Assembly (NCBI RefSeq): GCF_900156495.1
Contig: NZ_FTNT01000010.1
Coordinates: 1 to 64,000, forward strand
Source of the DNA: Williamsia sterculiae
GTDB lineage: Bacteria; Actinomycetota; Actinomycetes; Mycobacteriales; Mycobacteriaceae
Reading direction: 5' to 3'
DNA: 64,000 nucleotides
The notes under the pieces were generated by a model that saw only the letters and a list, made by a program, of their open reading frames with translations, had not been told where the DNA came from and made no database searches. Numbering within the stretch: position 1 is the stretch's first letter; every line of letters starts with the position of its first letter. Positions 35,873-44,564 of this stretch are shown one piece after another. The position numbers were made by a program, and so were the translations under genes.

Positions 35873-36641
35873 CGACGATTTCCACCGCGCCGTCGTCGTA
35901 GGCGGGGTACGCGGGCGACCCCTCCCCGGCGGGCTGGGTGGCGTCGGAGTGCGCCCCGCAGCCGTAGCCCGCGGCGACCACCCGGCCGTCCTCGGCCATC
36001 GCGTTGGCGCACACCCCGAACGCGGCGCGCAGCGCGCCGGTCACCGGGATGTAGAAACCACAGGTCGAACAGCAGAACTTGGTGGCGCGGGCCATGTCCG
36101 ACTCGGGTCCGCGGTCGGCGGACCAGCGTGCGGCGGCGAGGTCGCGACCGAAGGGTGACAGCAGCCGTGTGCGGCCGAGCCCCAGCTCCATCGACACCTC
36201 GCCGATCTGCGGGTCGTCGACCGGCGTGCGATCGACGTTGTCGATCTGGTTGGGCACCAATCGCGGATCGTCCTCGGGCGCGGCGAGCACATCACCGGGG
36301 TTGAGGTCACCCGGCTGTAGCCGCTGGTTCCACGGCACCCACTCGGGGGCGGTCAGCGCCCCCGCACCGGGCAGCAGCGCCACCTCGCTGACGGTCACCT
36401 CGTCGCCGCCGGGCGATCCGGCGACCACCGCACACCACTGCCATCCCCGGTATCCGGGTACGTCGGCCTCGAAGTAGTGCGTGACCGCGCAGTCACCCGC
36501 GGCCTCGGCGGCGAGGTGTGCGCCCACGGCACCGTCCTCGGTCGACTCGATGGCCGCGCGCGCCAGATCCACGGCGGCGAGCAGCCGGTCGTCGGGGTTC
36601 CCGACCCCGTCTGTCGTCGCGACGTCCAGTGCAGCGTTCAC
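35853..36641 (-). CDS. DUF3027 protein with C-terminal cysteine cluster
   Basis: About 262 residues from GTG 36641. The core (RLLAAVDLARAAIESTEDG, DVPGYRGWQWCAVVAG, WVPWNQRLQPGDLNPGDVL) is the DUF3027 pattern conserved in the Mycobacteriales. Near the C-terminus FCCSTCGFYIPVTGAL, VCANAM and GYGCGAH give five cysteines and a His that could bind zinc. The upstream frame stays open to 36800 but runs under the divergent MFS gene, so the later GTG is used. Function unknown. Neighbouring genes follow the order seen in Mycobacterium. Confidence 0.75.
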   Translation of the reverse strand: MNAALDVATTDGVGNPDDRLLAAVDLARAAIESTEDGAVGAHLAAEAAGDCAVTHYFEADVPGYRGWQWCAVVAGSPGGDEVTVSEVALLPGAGALTAPEWVPWNQRLQPGDLNPGDVLAAPEDDPRLVPNQIDNVDRTPVDDPQIGEVSMELGLGRTRLLSPFGRDLAAARWSADRGPESDMARATKFCCSTCGFYIPVTGALRAAFGVCANAMAEDGRVVAAGYGCGAHSDATQPAGEGSPAYPAYDDGAVEIVGDDKSA

Positions 36642-36721
36642 GGTGTCCAGTGTGCCGTATCCCGCTCCGAACCCCGCGTTGCGGGTTGGTGACGTCCTGG
36701 CGATGAGGAACAATTGATTCG

Positions 36722-38434
36722 ATGAGAAGCAGCCGGGATCCACGTGACCACCCGGGTGCGGCCAACTACCCCGCGGGGACGCCGCGCTCCGGCGGCGCAC
36801 ATCCGCGCACCGGCCACGACGGAACGCGCAACGGCAACCCCTATCGGCAACCGCCCACGCACAACCCGCACCTGCCGCCGCTCGACGAGACCACGCCGCC
36901 CGACGATCCGTCGCACGGTCCCGGCGGCACCCGGGCCATACCGCGCAAGGTCACCGTCACCCGGGTGGCGGCGATGCGCGGACGCGAGCTCACCTTCCGC
37001 GGCTGGGGCAAACTGCGCAGCGCCGCCACCGCGGACGGCGCCGACCGTTCCGGACTCGAGGCGCTCACCTACCCGACGATCGTCAACTACGCGGTCGACG
37101 CGGCGATGACCGTCGCGCTGGCGAACACGCTGTTCTTCGCCGCCGCGAACGCCGAGTCCAAGGGCAAGGTCGCGCTCTACCTGCTGCTGACCATCGCGCC
37201 GTTCGCGTTGGTCGCCCCGTTGATCGGGCCGATGCTGGACAAGCTGCAGCGCGGTCGGCGGATCGCGATGGCCACCACCTTCGGACTCCGGGTGCTGCTG
37301 GCGCTGCTGATCATGGCCAACTGCGCCTGGGATGCGACCAGCCATCAGGTGACCTACGACCCGTGGGTGTTGTACCCCTGCGCGTTGGGCCTGTTGGTCC
37401 TGTCCAAGTCGTTCGGGGTGCTCAAGTCCGCGGTGACGCCGCGGGTGTTGCCGCCGTCGATCGACCTGGTCCGGGTGAACTCCCGGCTCACCACCTTCGG
37501 CCTGGTCGGCGGCACGGTGCTGGGCGGCGCGATCGCGGCCGCGTTCGAGATGATGTTGGGCAAGTGGTTGCCGTTGCACCTGCCCGGCGCGATGGTCTGG
37601 TTGGCCGTCATCGCGCTGGTCGGGGCGGTGTTGTGTATGCGGATCCCGTCCTGGGTGGAGGTCACCGCGGGTGAGGTCCCCACCACGCTGACCTACCACG
37701 GCGAACCCGCCCGGCCGGGAACCGAGACGCGACAGGAGACCCGGGAACACAAGCGCGCATTCACCCCGGCCGCCCTGGCCGCCACCATCCGCCAGCCGCT
37801 GGGACGACTCGTGGTGACCGGGCTCTGGGGCAACGGCACCATCCGCATCCTCACCGGTTTCCTCACCCTGTTCATCGCGTTCTATGCCAAGTCGAACCAG
37901 GGTTCGCACAGCGGGTGGATGCAGCTGGCCATGTTGGGCGGCGTCGGCGCGGCCGCAGGCATCGGCAATTTCGTCGGCAACGCCGCGGGCACCCGCCTGG
38001 AACTGAGGAACCCATCGTTGATAGTTGTCGCCAGCACCGGCGCCTGTCTGGCCGTCGCGGTGCTGGCCGCGGTGTTCGGCAACATCCTGTTCGCCGTGTT
38101 GGCCGCGCTGGTCGCCTCCGGGACCAGCGCCATCGGCAAGGTCTGCCTCGACTCGTCCATCCAGCACGACCTGCCCGAGGAGTCCCGTGCGTCGGCGTTC
38201 GGGCGGTCGGAGACGGTGTTGCAGCTCAGCTGGGTGTTCGGCGCCGCGCTGGGTGTGCTGCTCCCGCCGACCCTGTGGATCGGGTTCACGGTGGTCGCCG
38301 TCCTGCTCGCCGCCGGGCTGGCGCAGACGGTGATGAGCTTCCGCGGGTCCTCTCTCATCCCCGGGTTCGGCGGCAAGCGACCGGTGCAGGCCATGCCGAC
38401 GGGATCCTTCCCCCGACCCGATGGCTATCGTTGA
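36722..38434 (+). CDS. MFS-like membrane protein, Rv0876c type
   Basis: A 570-residue protein. The first 130 residues are hydrophilic, Pro/Gly/Arg-rich and probably disordered (DHPGAANYPAGTPRSGG). Then come GLEALTYPTIVNYAVDAAMTVAL and about twelve helices of major-facilitator character, with a GPMLDKLQRGRRIAM motif-A loop. It matches the position and style of M. tuberculosis Rv0876c. It is divergent from DUF3027 and followed three bases later by the DUF2771 gene, so the two are co-transcribed. Substrate unknown. Confidence 0.8.
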   Translation: MRSSRDPRDHPGAANYPAGTPRSGGAHPRTGHDGTRNGNPYRQPPTHNPHLPPLDETTPPDDPSHGPGGTRAIPRKVTVTRVAAMRGRELTFRGWGKLRSAATADGADRSGLEALTYPTIVNYAVDAAMTVALANTLFFAAANAESKGKVALYLLLTIAPFALVAPLIGPMLDKLQRGRRIAMATTFGLRVLLALLIMANCAWDATSHQVTYDPWVLYPCALGLLVLSKSFGVLKSAVTPRVLPPSIDLVRVNSRLTTFGLVGGTVLGGAIAAAFEMMLGKWLPLHLPGAMVWLAVIALVGAVLCMRIPSWVEVTAGEVPTTLTYHGEPARPGTETRQETREHKRAFTPAALAATIRQPLGRLVVTGLWGNGTIRILTGFLTLFIAFYAKSNQGSHSGWMQLAMLGGVGAAAGIGNFVGNAAGTRLELRNPSLIVVASTGACLAVAVLAAVFGNILFAVLAALVASGTSAIGKVCLDSSIQHDLPEESRASAFGRSETVLQLSWVFGAALGVLLPPTLWIGFTVVAVLLAAGLAQTVMSFRGSSLIPGFGGKRPVQAMPTGSFPRPDGYR

Positions 38435-38437
38435 CCC

Positions 38438-38968
38438 GTGGTTGCGGTGTCATCGGGCGAGAAGAAGGCACTCGCCATCATCCTGGTTGTCGCAGTCGTG
38501 TTCGTCGCCGTGGTCGGCGGTCTGGTGTTCGCACTGACCAGCGGCCACGACGACCCCGATGAGCCCTACCTGCAGGTGACCTCGGGGTCGCATTTCGCCA
38601 GGGTGCGTCCGTCGGTGTGGTGCGACGTCAAGCTCGAGAAGTGCGATCCGCCCGCAGGCACCCAGGCCCGCCGTCCCGCCGCGTTCCCGGTGCAGCCCGG
38701 CGACACCCTGATGCTGTCGGTGTCCGCCGACATCGCCTCCGGACCGTGGTTTCTGGTCACGCAGTACGCCACCCCGCGGGGAGTGCAGGAACCCGGTATC
38801 GCGGTCAAGCTGTCCAAGACCACCTACACGGAGGTGCTGCGCTCCACTGCCGACCGCACGCTGGTGTCGGTGGAGGTGCAGGTGCCGTCCGCGGTGGCCG
38901 TCGGTGACCAGACCAACGTGCGCGGATACCTCTCGTTGGACACCACCCCGTACGACCGGAAGAAGTGA
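38438..38968 (+). CDS. DUF2771 exported protein, Rv0875c type
   Basis: A 176-residue protein with one N-terminal membrane anchor (ALAIILVVAVVFVAVVGGLVFAL) and an extracytoplasmic domain containing a conserved Cys pair (VWCDVKLEKCDPP) and beta strands (TLVSVEVQVPSAV). It fits the DUF2771 family, adjacent to the MFS-like gene in mycobacteria as well. The start is GTG 38438, four bases after the preceding stop. Its role is unknown; the pairing suggests it works with the transporter-like partner. Confidence 0.78.
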   Translation: MVAVSSGEKKALAIILVVAVVFVAVVGGLVFALTSGHDDPDEPYLQVTSGSHFARVRPSVWCDVKLEKCDPPAGTQARRPAAFPVQPGDTLMLSVSADIASGPWFLVTQYATPRGVQEPGIAVKLSKTTYTEVLRSTADRTLVSVEVQVPSAVAVGDQTNVRGYLSLDTTPYDRKK

Positions 38969-38999
38969 CGCGGTCGCGGTCGACCACGACCGCTGCGGC

Positions 39000-39416
39000 T
39001 CAGTGGCTGTCGAGCTCGCGGGACACGGCGCGGACGACCTCGGAGATGCGCTGGGAGGTCTTGCGGTCCGGATAGCGGCCGTTGCGCAGATCGGGCTGGA
39101 CCTTCGCCTCGAGCAGCGTGATCAGGTCGGCGATCATGCCGTGCAACTCGTCCGGGGTGTGTCGCTTGGCCGATTTGCGCTCCGCCTCACGGGTGTTCTT
39201 GGTCACGCTCGGGGCCGGCTCGAGCACCGTCACCGACAGCGCCTGTGGACCGCGACGGCCCGCGGCCATCCCGAACTCCACCTTCTGGCCCGGTTTCAGT
39301 GATTCGACGCCGCCGGACAATGCAGAAGACCGCACGTAGACGTCCTCCCCACCCTCCTGGGACAGGAAGCCGAAGCCCTTCTCCGCGTCGTACCACTTCA
39401 CCTTGCCGGTCGGCAC
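39000..39416 (-). CDS. cspB: Cold-shock domain protein, CspB-like
   Basis: A 138-residue nucleic-acid-binding protein. The N-terminal cold-shock domain carries RNP1 ([15 protein letters not shown]) and RNP2 ([10 protein letters not shown]). The C-terminal extension ([21 protein letters not shown]) is the one seen in the mycobacterial CspB type rather than the 67-residue CspA type. The GTG at 39416 ([10 protein letters not shown]) is the family start and has AAGGTGAG just upstream; an ATG five codons earlier is the alternative. Position matches Rv0871. Confidence 0.9.
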   Translation of the reverse strand: MPTGKVKWYDAEKGFGFLSQEGGEDVYVRSSALSGGVESLKPGQKVEFGMAAGRRGPQALSVTVLEPAPSVTKNTREAERKSAKRHTPDELHGMIADLITLLEAKVQPDLRNGRYPDRKTSQRISEVVRAVSRELDSH

Positions 39417-39544
39417 CGTGCTCACCTTCATCCGTCGTCACACATGAGTACTGATTGCAAAAGAAAGCGCCCCGTCGACGACCACAGGTGTCCTCGCGAG
39501 ACGCGTCCCCTACTCATGGTAGCCGCCTGAACTACCGTGGTCAT

Positions 39545-39754
39545 ATGCGTACCCACCCGGGAGACTGGCTGTTGCGGACCGCGGTCGCGCTGTTCGCGGT
39601 CGGTGTGCTGGCCATCGCGGCGTTGTTCGTCACGCCTGCGGTCGACCACGGCACCACCCTGCCCACGTTCGTCTATCTGCTCACCATGTGCGCGCCCCTC
39701 GGCTTCGTCGCGGGGCTCGTCTTCGCTCTACGCTCAGGGAGGCGTCGACCGTGA
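39545..39754 (+). CDS. Small membrane protein, Rv0870c-like
   Basis: A 69-residue protein with two hydrophobic helices (LLRTAVALFAVGVLAIAALFV and FVYLLTMCAPLGFVAGLVFAL) and a basic tail. It is the first gene of a run with overlapping starts (GTGA overlap with the flavin reductase gene). A homologous small membrane gene precedes moaA2 in M. tuberculosis. Function unknown. Confidence 0.72.
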   Translation: MRTHPGDWLLRTAVALFAVGVLAIAALFVTPAVDHGTTLPTFVYLLTMCAPLGFVAGLVFALRSGRRRP

Positions 39755-40251
39755 TCACGATGTACCCCGTCAGTGACGATGCAGCGCTGCGTCGCGCGTT
39801 CAGCTGCTTCCCGTCCGGCGTCGTCGCGGTCTGCGCGGGTGACGAGACCGAACTGGTCGGGATGGCGGCGAGCTCGTTCGCGACCGTCTCCCTCGATCCG
39901 CCGCTGGTGTCGTTGTGTGTGCAGAACACCTCCACCACCTGGCCACGCCTCCGGACCGCCCCGAGTATCGGGGTGAGTGTCTTCGCGGGCGGTCAGGATC
40001 AGTTGTGCAAGCAGCTGGCCGGTCCGGCCGAGCGCCGTTTCGACGGCATCGAGCCCCAGTTCGGTGAGAACGGTGACGTCTTCATCCCGGATGCCGCGGC
40101 CAAGCTGTCGTGCTCGATCTACAACGAGATCCCGGCAGGCGACCACATCCTGGTGCTGCTCAAGATCGACGCCCTCGACGCCGACGTCGGTGTGGAACCG
40201 CTGGTGTTCCACGCCAGCACCTTCCGTGCCCTGGAGGCGCGTATTCGATGA
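39751..40251 (+). CDS. Flavin reductase-like FMN-binding protein
   Basis: A 166-residue protein of the flavin reductase/split-barrel family. Typical parts are LRRAFSCFPSGVVAVCAG, GMAASSFATVSLDPPLVSLCVQ and ISVFAGGQDQLCKQLAG, with a closing HASTFRAL. It would reduce FMN/FAD with NAD(P)H, often to feed a partner oxygenase. It overlaps moaA by four bases. Whether it serves molybdenum cofactor synthesis is not known. Start GTG 39751. Confidence 0.83.
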   Translation: MITMYPVSDDAALRRAFSCFPSGVVAVCAGDETELVGMAASSFATVSLDPPLVSLCVQNTSTTWPRLRTAPSIGVSVFAGGQDQLCKQLAGPAERRFDGIEPQFGENGDVFIPDAAAKLSCSIYNEIPAGDHILVLLKIDALDADVGVEPLVFHASTFRALEARIR

Positions 40252-41327
40252 CCGCCACGGACCTCGGACTGCCCCTGCCGACCCGACCACACGAACCCGC
40301 GCCGGGGATGCCGACGGAGGGGCCGATGGTCGACACCCATGGCCGCGCCGTGCACGACCTGCGGGTGTCGGTCACCGACCGGTGCAATCTGCGGTGCCGG
40401 TACTGCATGCCCGCCGAGGGACTGGACTGGTTGTCGCGGGACTCCACGCTCCGCGCCGACGAGATCGTCCGGTTGGTCCGGGTGGGCGTGCAGCGGTTGG
40501 GCATCCGCGCGGTTCGCTTCACCGGCGGTGAACCACTGCTGCGTCGCGACCTTCCGGAGATCATCGCCGAGGTCGCCGCGTTGACCCCGCGACCGGAGAT
40601 CTCCGTCACCAGCAACGGTCTGGCGCTGGGCCGCAAGGCCGGGATCCTGGCCGCCGTCGGCCTGAACCGGGTGAACGTCTCGCTGGACACCATGGACCGT
40701 GATCGATTCGCCCACATCACCCGCCGCGACCGCCTGGACGACGTGCTCGCAGGCCTGCGAGCCGCGGCCGACGCCGGGTTGACCCCGGTCAAGGTGAACG
40801 CGGTGCTGAGTCCGGACGGCGGCCTCGACGACGCGTCGGCGTTGCTCGCTTTCTGTCTGACCCACGGATATCAACTGCGCATCATCGAGCAGATGCCGCT
40901 GGACGCCGAGCACGGCTGGTCGCGGTCGGCCATGGTGTCTGCCGACGACGTCCTCGCCCGCCTGTCCACCGATTTCACCCTGATCCCCGACGAGGTACCA
41001 CGGGGCGCCGCTCCTGCCGAGACATGGCGGGTGCCGGGGTTCACCGACGCCGCGGACGAGCCCGCCAAGGTCGGCATCATCGCCTCGGTCACCCGACCGT
41101 TCTGCGGCGACTGTGATCGCACCCGGCTCACCGCCGACGGTCAGGTGCGCAACTGCCTGTTCGCGGAGGACGAGACAGATCTGCGTGACCTGCTGCGAGC
41201 CGGTGCGAACGATGACGAACTGGCGCTGCGGTGGCGCCGGTCCACCTGGCTCAAGCTGCCCGGCCACGCCATCAACGACCCCGACTTCCTGCAACCGCGT
41301 CGGCCGATGTCGGCCATCGGAGGCTGA
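40248..41327 (+). CDS. moaA: GTP 3',8-cyclase MoaA
   Basis: Radical SAM enzyme that starts molybdopterin synthesis from GTP. The 359-residue protein has the SAM [4Fe-4S] motif CNLRCRYC (Cys46, 50, 53), the FTGGEPLLR substrate/SAM motif, and the second C-terminal cluster in FCGDCDRTRLTADGQVRNC. It closes with the Gly-Gly tail needed for activity (SAIGG). It overlaps the flavin reductase gene by four bases and is followed by moaD eight bases on. Confidence 0.95.
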   Translation: MTATDLGLPLPTRPHEPAPGMPTEGPMVDTHGRAVHDLRVSVTDRCNLRCRYCMPAEGLDWLSRDSTLRADEIVRLVRVGVQRLGIRAVRFTGGEPLLRRDLPEIIAEVAALTPRPEISVTSNGLALGRKAGILAAVGLNRVNVSLDTMDRDRFAHITRRDRLDDVLAGLRAAADAGLTPVKVNAVLSPDGGLDDASALLAFCLTHGYQLRIIEQMPLDAEHGWSRSAMVSADDVLARLSTDFTLIPDEVPRGAAPAETWRVPGFTDAADEPAKVGIIASVTRPFCGDCDRTRLTADGQVRNCLFAEDETDLRDLLRAGANDDELALRWRRSTWLKLPGHAINDPDFLQPRRPMSAIGG

Positions 41328-41334
41328 CCGCTCG

Positions 41335-41586
41335 GTGCAGACCATCCACATCCGCTATTTCGCCGCCGCCGCGGCCGCGGCCGGTACCGACACCGCTGTC
41401 GTGGACCTCCCCGACGACATCACCTTCGCCGGGCTGGAAGTGACGCTCGGTCATGCGAACCCGGAACTGGCCCGGGTATTGCCGCAGTGCTCGTTCCTGC
41501 GCGACGAGGTCGCGGTTCGGAGCCGGGCCGAGACGGTGGCGCCGTGCCTCGAACTCGACGTGTTGCCACCGTTTGCCGGCGGCTGA
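41335..41586 (+). CDS. moaD: MoaD, molybdopterin synthase small subunit
   Basis: An 83-residue ubiquitin-fold sulfur carrier ending in the essential Gly-Gly (LPPFAGG), which is adenylated and thiocarboxylated before sulfur transfer by MoaE. The start is GTG 41335 (QTIHIRYFAAA follows). It is directly downstream of moaA. The partner moaE lies 1.3 kb away on the opposite strand across the rpf gene. Confidence 0.9.
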   Translation: MQTIHIRYFAAAAAAAGTDTAVVDLPDDITFAGLEVTLGHANPELARVLPQCSFLRDEVAVRSRAETVAPCLELDVLPPFAGG

Positions 41587-41620
41587 GACCGCTCCCCGGC
41601 GTGTCGGCCGTCCGGATGGC

Positions 41621-41636
41621 TGTGACTTCTATCACA
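41621..41636 (+). promoter_or_regulatory. CRP-type site upstream of rpf
   Basis: TGTGACTTCTATCACA is a perfect TGTGA-N6-TCACA palindrome. In M. tuberculosis, rpfA is known to be controlled by the CRP homologue Rv3676, so a cAMP-CRP site is expected here. A second half-site, TTGTGACTTCA, appears near 41751. Confidence 0.72.
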
Positions 41637-41840
41637 TCACAATGCAATAACAAGCAGGACACGGACTGACCCTCATGCCCGTGATCTGCGGTGACGCTTC
41701 GGACACACCGTCCAGGCCTCCGGTCGGCTCGAATCGACCGATCGACATGTTGTGACTTCATCGTTGTTTTCTCGTAGCGTCTGTCTCGGCCGCCACGGCG
41801 GTCACCACAGACAACATCCACAAAGCTGATCACCGCGCCC

Positions 41841-42680
<840 letters not shown>

Positions 42681-42718
42681 GCGGATCTGAATACCCGCGC
42701 CCCGCGCGGACACAGACG

Positions 42719-42759
42719 AAGGACCCCACACGAGGATCACTCCCGTGTGGGGTCCTTTT
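42719..42759 (+). terminator. Strong intrinsic terminator after rpf
   Basis: A perfect 14-bp stem (AAGGACCCCACACG, 42719-42732, with its complement at 42744-42757) closes an 11-base loop and is followed by T residues. It sits 38 bases after the rpf stop. Because it is symmetrical it could also stop transcription from the convergent moaE side. Confidence 0.88.
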
Positions 42760-42811
42760 CCAATGCCGGCGCAGATTTCGGCCCGCTCGGCGGGCGTGCC
42801 GGTTCTACCCC

Positions 42812-42895
42812 GTCGAGTGTGCCCTTATCAGCGTCGAGCGGGCGTTTATCCCCGTCGAGTGGGCCGTTGTTCCGGTCGAGTGGGCCGAGAGTCGG
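42812..42895. repeat. 21-bp-period tandem repeat, locus A
   Basis: Four units start with GTCGAG at 42812, 42833, 42854 and 42875, most followed by YGKGCC-type and TTATCCC-type words. A degenerate earlier unit may begin near 42787. The array fills the gap between the convergent rpf and moaE genes. The same unit occurs at 51114-51260. Confidence 0.9.
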
Positions 42896-42913
42896 GGCGG
42901 GTGGCGGTTCCGC

Positions 42914-43351
42914 TCAGGCGGTACCGACCCATTCGTCGGTGCCGTCGGCGAAGAACTGGTGTTTCCAAACCGGGAGTGCGGCCTTCACCTCGTCCACCAC
43001 CCGTGCGCAGGTCGCAAAACCCGCGGCTCGGTGATCGGCCGCCACCGACACCGCGAACGCCACGTCGCCGACGACCAGGTCTCCCACCCGATGGGCCACC
43101 GCGATGGCGCGCACGCCGTCCACCTGCGCGGCGATTCCGGCGACCAGGTCGGCGACCACCTCGCCCGCGGTGGGATGCGCGCGATAGTGCAGCGCGATCA
43201 CGCCGCGGTCACCGTCGTGGTCGCGGACGGCCCCGGTGAAACTCACCACCGCACCGGCGTGACCCTCGGCGGCCGCGACGACACCCGCCTCCAGATCGGC
43301 GGCGCCGATCGGTTGCGAGGTCACCTCCGCCCGCACCACCGTCGCGCTCAA
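42914..43351 (-). CDS. moaE: MoaE, molybdopterin synthase catalytic subunit
   Basis: A 145-residue catalytic subunit that transfers sulfur from MoaD thiocarboxylate to precursor Z. Typical patches are GAVVSFTGAVRDHDGDRGV, LHYRAHPTAGE, IAVAHRVGDLVVGDVAFAV and CARVVDEVKAALPVWKHQFF (active-site Lys region). The family's usual ExY sequence appears as HYRAHP here. Its start overlaps the mog stop by four bases. It ends next to the 21-bp repeat array. Confidence 0.92.
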   Translation of the reverse strand: MSATVVRAEVTSQPIGAADLEAGVVAAAEGHAGAVVSFTGAVRDHDGDRGVIALHYRAHPTAGEVVADLVAGIAAQVDGVRAIAVAHRVGDLVVGDVAFAVSVAADHRAAGFATCARVVDEVKAALPVWKHQFFADGTDEWVGTA

Positions 43352-43821
43352 TGGTCACCGCCGGCCATCTGGTCGAGCGCGTGGTCCACGACCGGCGCGA
43401 GGACGGCGAGACCATCACGTACGCCACCCGTCGACCCCGGCAGATTCACCACCAGCGCGGAACCCGCGATCCCGGCCACACCCCGCGACAGGATCGCGGT
43501 GGGTACGGCATCACCACCGGATGCGCGGACGGCATCGGCGAGACCGGGGATCTCGGTGTCGAGAACGGTCCGTGTCTGTTCCGGCGTCCGATCGGTCGGC
43601 GCCAACCCGGTACCGCCCGTCGTGAGGATCAGGTGCGCGCCGGAGTCGACGGCCGCCCGCAGAGCGTCGCCCACGGGATCACCGTCGGGCACCACGGTCG
43701 GTGCACCGACGTCGAAGCCGTGGTCGGCGAGCCACTCGACGATCACCGGGCCCGTCCGGTCGGGATAGACCCCGCCCGACGCCCTCGTGGATGCCACGAT
43801 CACCGCGGCGCGACGACTCAT
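43348..43821 (-). CDS. mog: MogA/MoaB-type molybdopterin adenylyltransferase
   Basis: A 157-residue MoCF-domain protein. The signature LILTTGGTGLAPTDRTPEQT (substrate-binding TGGTG) and the closing NLPGSTGGVRDGL are clear. It adenylates molybdopterin before molybdenum insertion. The ATG at 43821 overlaps the moaC stop by four bases, and the gene overlaps moaE by four, so moaC-mog-moaE are a coupled operon (as Rv0864-Rv0866 in M. tuberculosis). Confidence 0.9.
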   Translation of the reverse strand: MSRRAAVIVASTRASGGVYPDRTGPVIVEWLADHGFDVGAPTVVPDGDPVGDALRAAVDSGAHLILTTGGTGLAPTDRTPEQTRTVLDTEIPGLADAVRASGGDAVPTAILSRGVAGIAGSALVVNLPGSTGGVRDGLAVLAPVVDHALDQMAGGDH

Positions 43822-44321
43822 CGCCCCTCCGTGCGAGTCCAGTGCCCGCGACGACCCCCGGTCTTCTCCAACAACCGGATGCCGTCGTTGTGGGCATGCG
43901 GATCGAGCGCCTTGACCATGTCGTGCAGGGTCAAACCGGCAACGGCGACGCTGGTCAGCGCCTCCATCTCCACCCCGGTGCGGTCGGTGGTCGACACCGT
44001 CGCGGTCACCTCGACCGCGCCCGGCCGTACCTCGAAGCGGACGTCGACCGCCGAGAGCGCGAGTTGGTGGCACAGCGGGATGAGCGACGACGTCTGCTTG
44101 GCGGCCATGATCGCGGCGACACGCGCGGTCGCGAGCACGTCACCCTTGGGTAGCCGACCGGCGGTGAGCAGGTCGGTCACCTCGGTGGTGGTGTGGAACG
44201 TGCTGCCGGCGACGGCCGTTCGACGGGTCGTCGACTTGTCACCGACGTCCACCATGTGCGCCGAGCCGTCGGCGCCGACGTGGGTCAATCCGCCGGTCGG
44301 GTCCTCCGGCTCCTGGGTCAC
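43818..44321 (-). CDS. moaC: Cyclic pyranopterin monophosphate synthase MoaC
   Basis: A 167-residue enzyme acting with MoaA to form cyclic pyranopterin monophosphate. Recognised segments are LTHVGADGSAHMVDVGDKSTTRRTAVA-like N-terminus, MAAKQTSSLIPLCHQLALS (active-site Lys and His), DRTGVEMEALTSVAVAGLTLHDM and the closing KTGGRRG. It is the first molybdopterin gene of the minus-strand operon, with a small conserved gene four bases upstream. Confidence 0.94.
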   Translation of the reverse strand: MTQEPEDPTGGLTHVGADGSAHMVDVGDKSTTRRTAVAGSTFHTTTEVTDLLTAGRLPKGDVLATARVAAIMAAKQTSSLIPLCHQLALSAVDVRFEVRPGAVEVTATVSTTDRTGVEMEALTSVAVAGLTLHDMVKALDPHAHNDGIRLLEKTGGRRGHWTRTEGR

Positions 44322-44325
44322 CGGG

Positions 44326-44520
44326 TCAGCGGTTGACTTCGGTCACCGGGTGCACGTAGGGCAGGTGATCGGCGGGCAGCGGGAACTCGATATCACCGAA
44401 CGGCGACAACGCGCCGGACACCGACGCCGCGAACTCCGACACCGCGTGCTCGTGCTCACCGTCGTCCGACGTGGGCCAGCCATTGTCGATGTACCGCTTC
44501 TTCTCAGCCACGTCCGACAT
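44326..44520 (-). CDS. Small conserved hypothetical protein, Rv0863-like
   Basis: A 64-residue acidic protein ([37 protein letters not shown]) starting at ATG 44520. It lies four bases before moaC on the same strand and opposite the divergent helicase-associated gene. A small conserved gene occupies the same place in M. tuberculosis. Function unknown; co-transcription with moaC is likely. Confidence 0.68.
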   Translation of the reverse strand: MSDVAEKKRYIDNGWPTSDDGEHEHAVSEFAASVSGALSPFGDIEFPLPADHLPYVHPVTEVNR

Positions 44521-44551
44521 TCTGCCACGCGGCACCCGTCGCGGGCGTCAC

Positions 44552-44557
44552 TAGTAT
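44552..44557 (+). promoter_or_regulatory. -10 box, probable leaderless promoter
   Basis: TAGTAT ends seven bases before the ATG at 44565. It overlaps the in-frame upstream ATG at 44556, which therefore cannot be part of such a transcript and supports the 44565 start. Confidence 0.6.
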
Positions 44558-44564
44558 GGACCGG

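Noticed and set aside
36638-38167. A 509-codon minus-strand frame
   Set aside because: Antisense to the MFS-like gene; composition Gln/Arg/Asp/Gly-rich and no recognisable domain.
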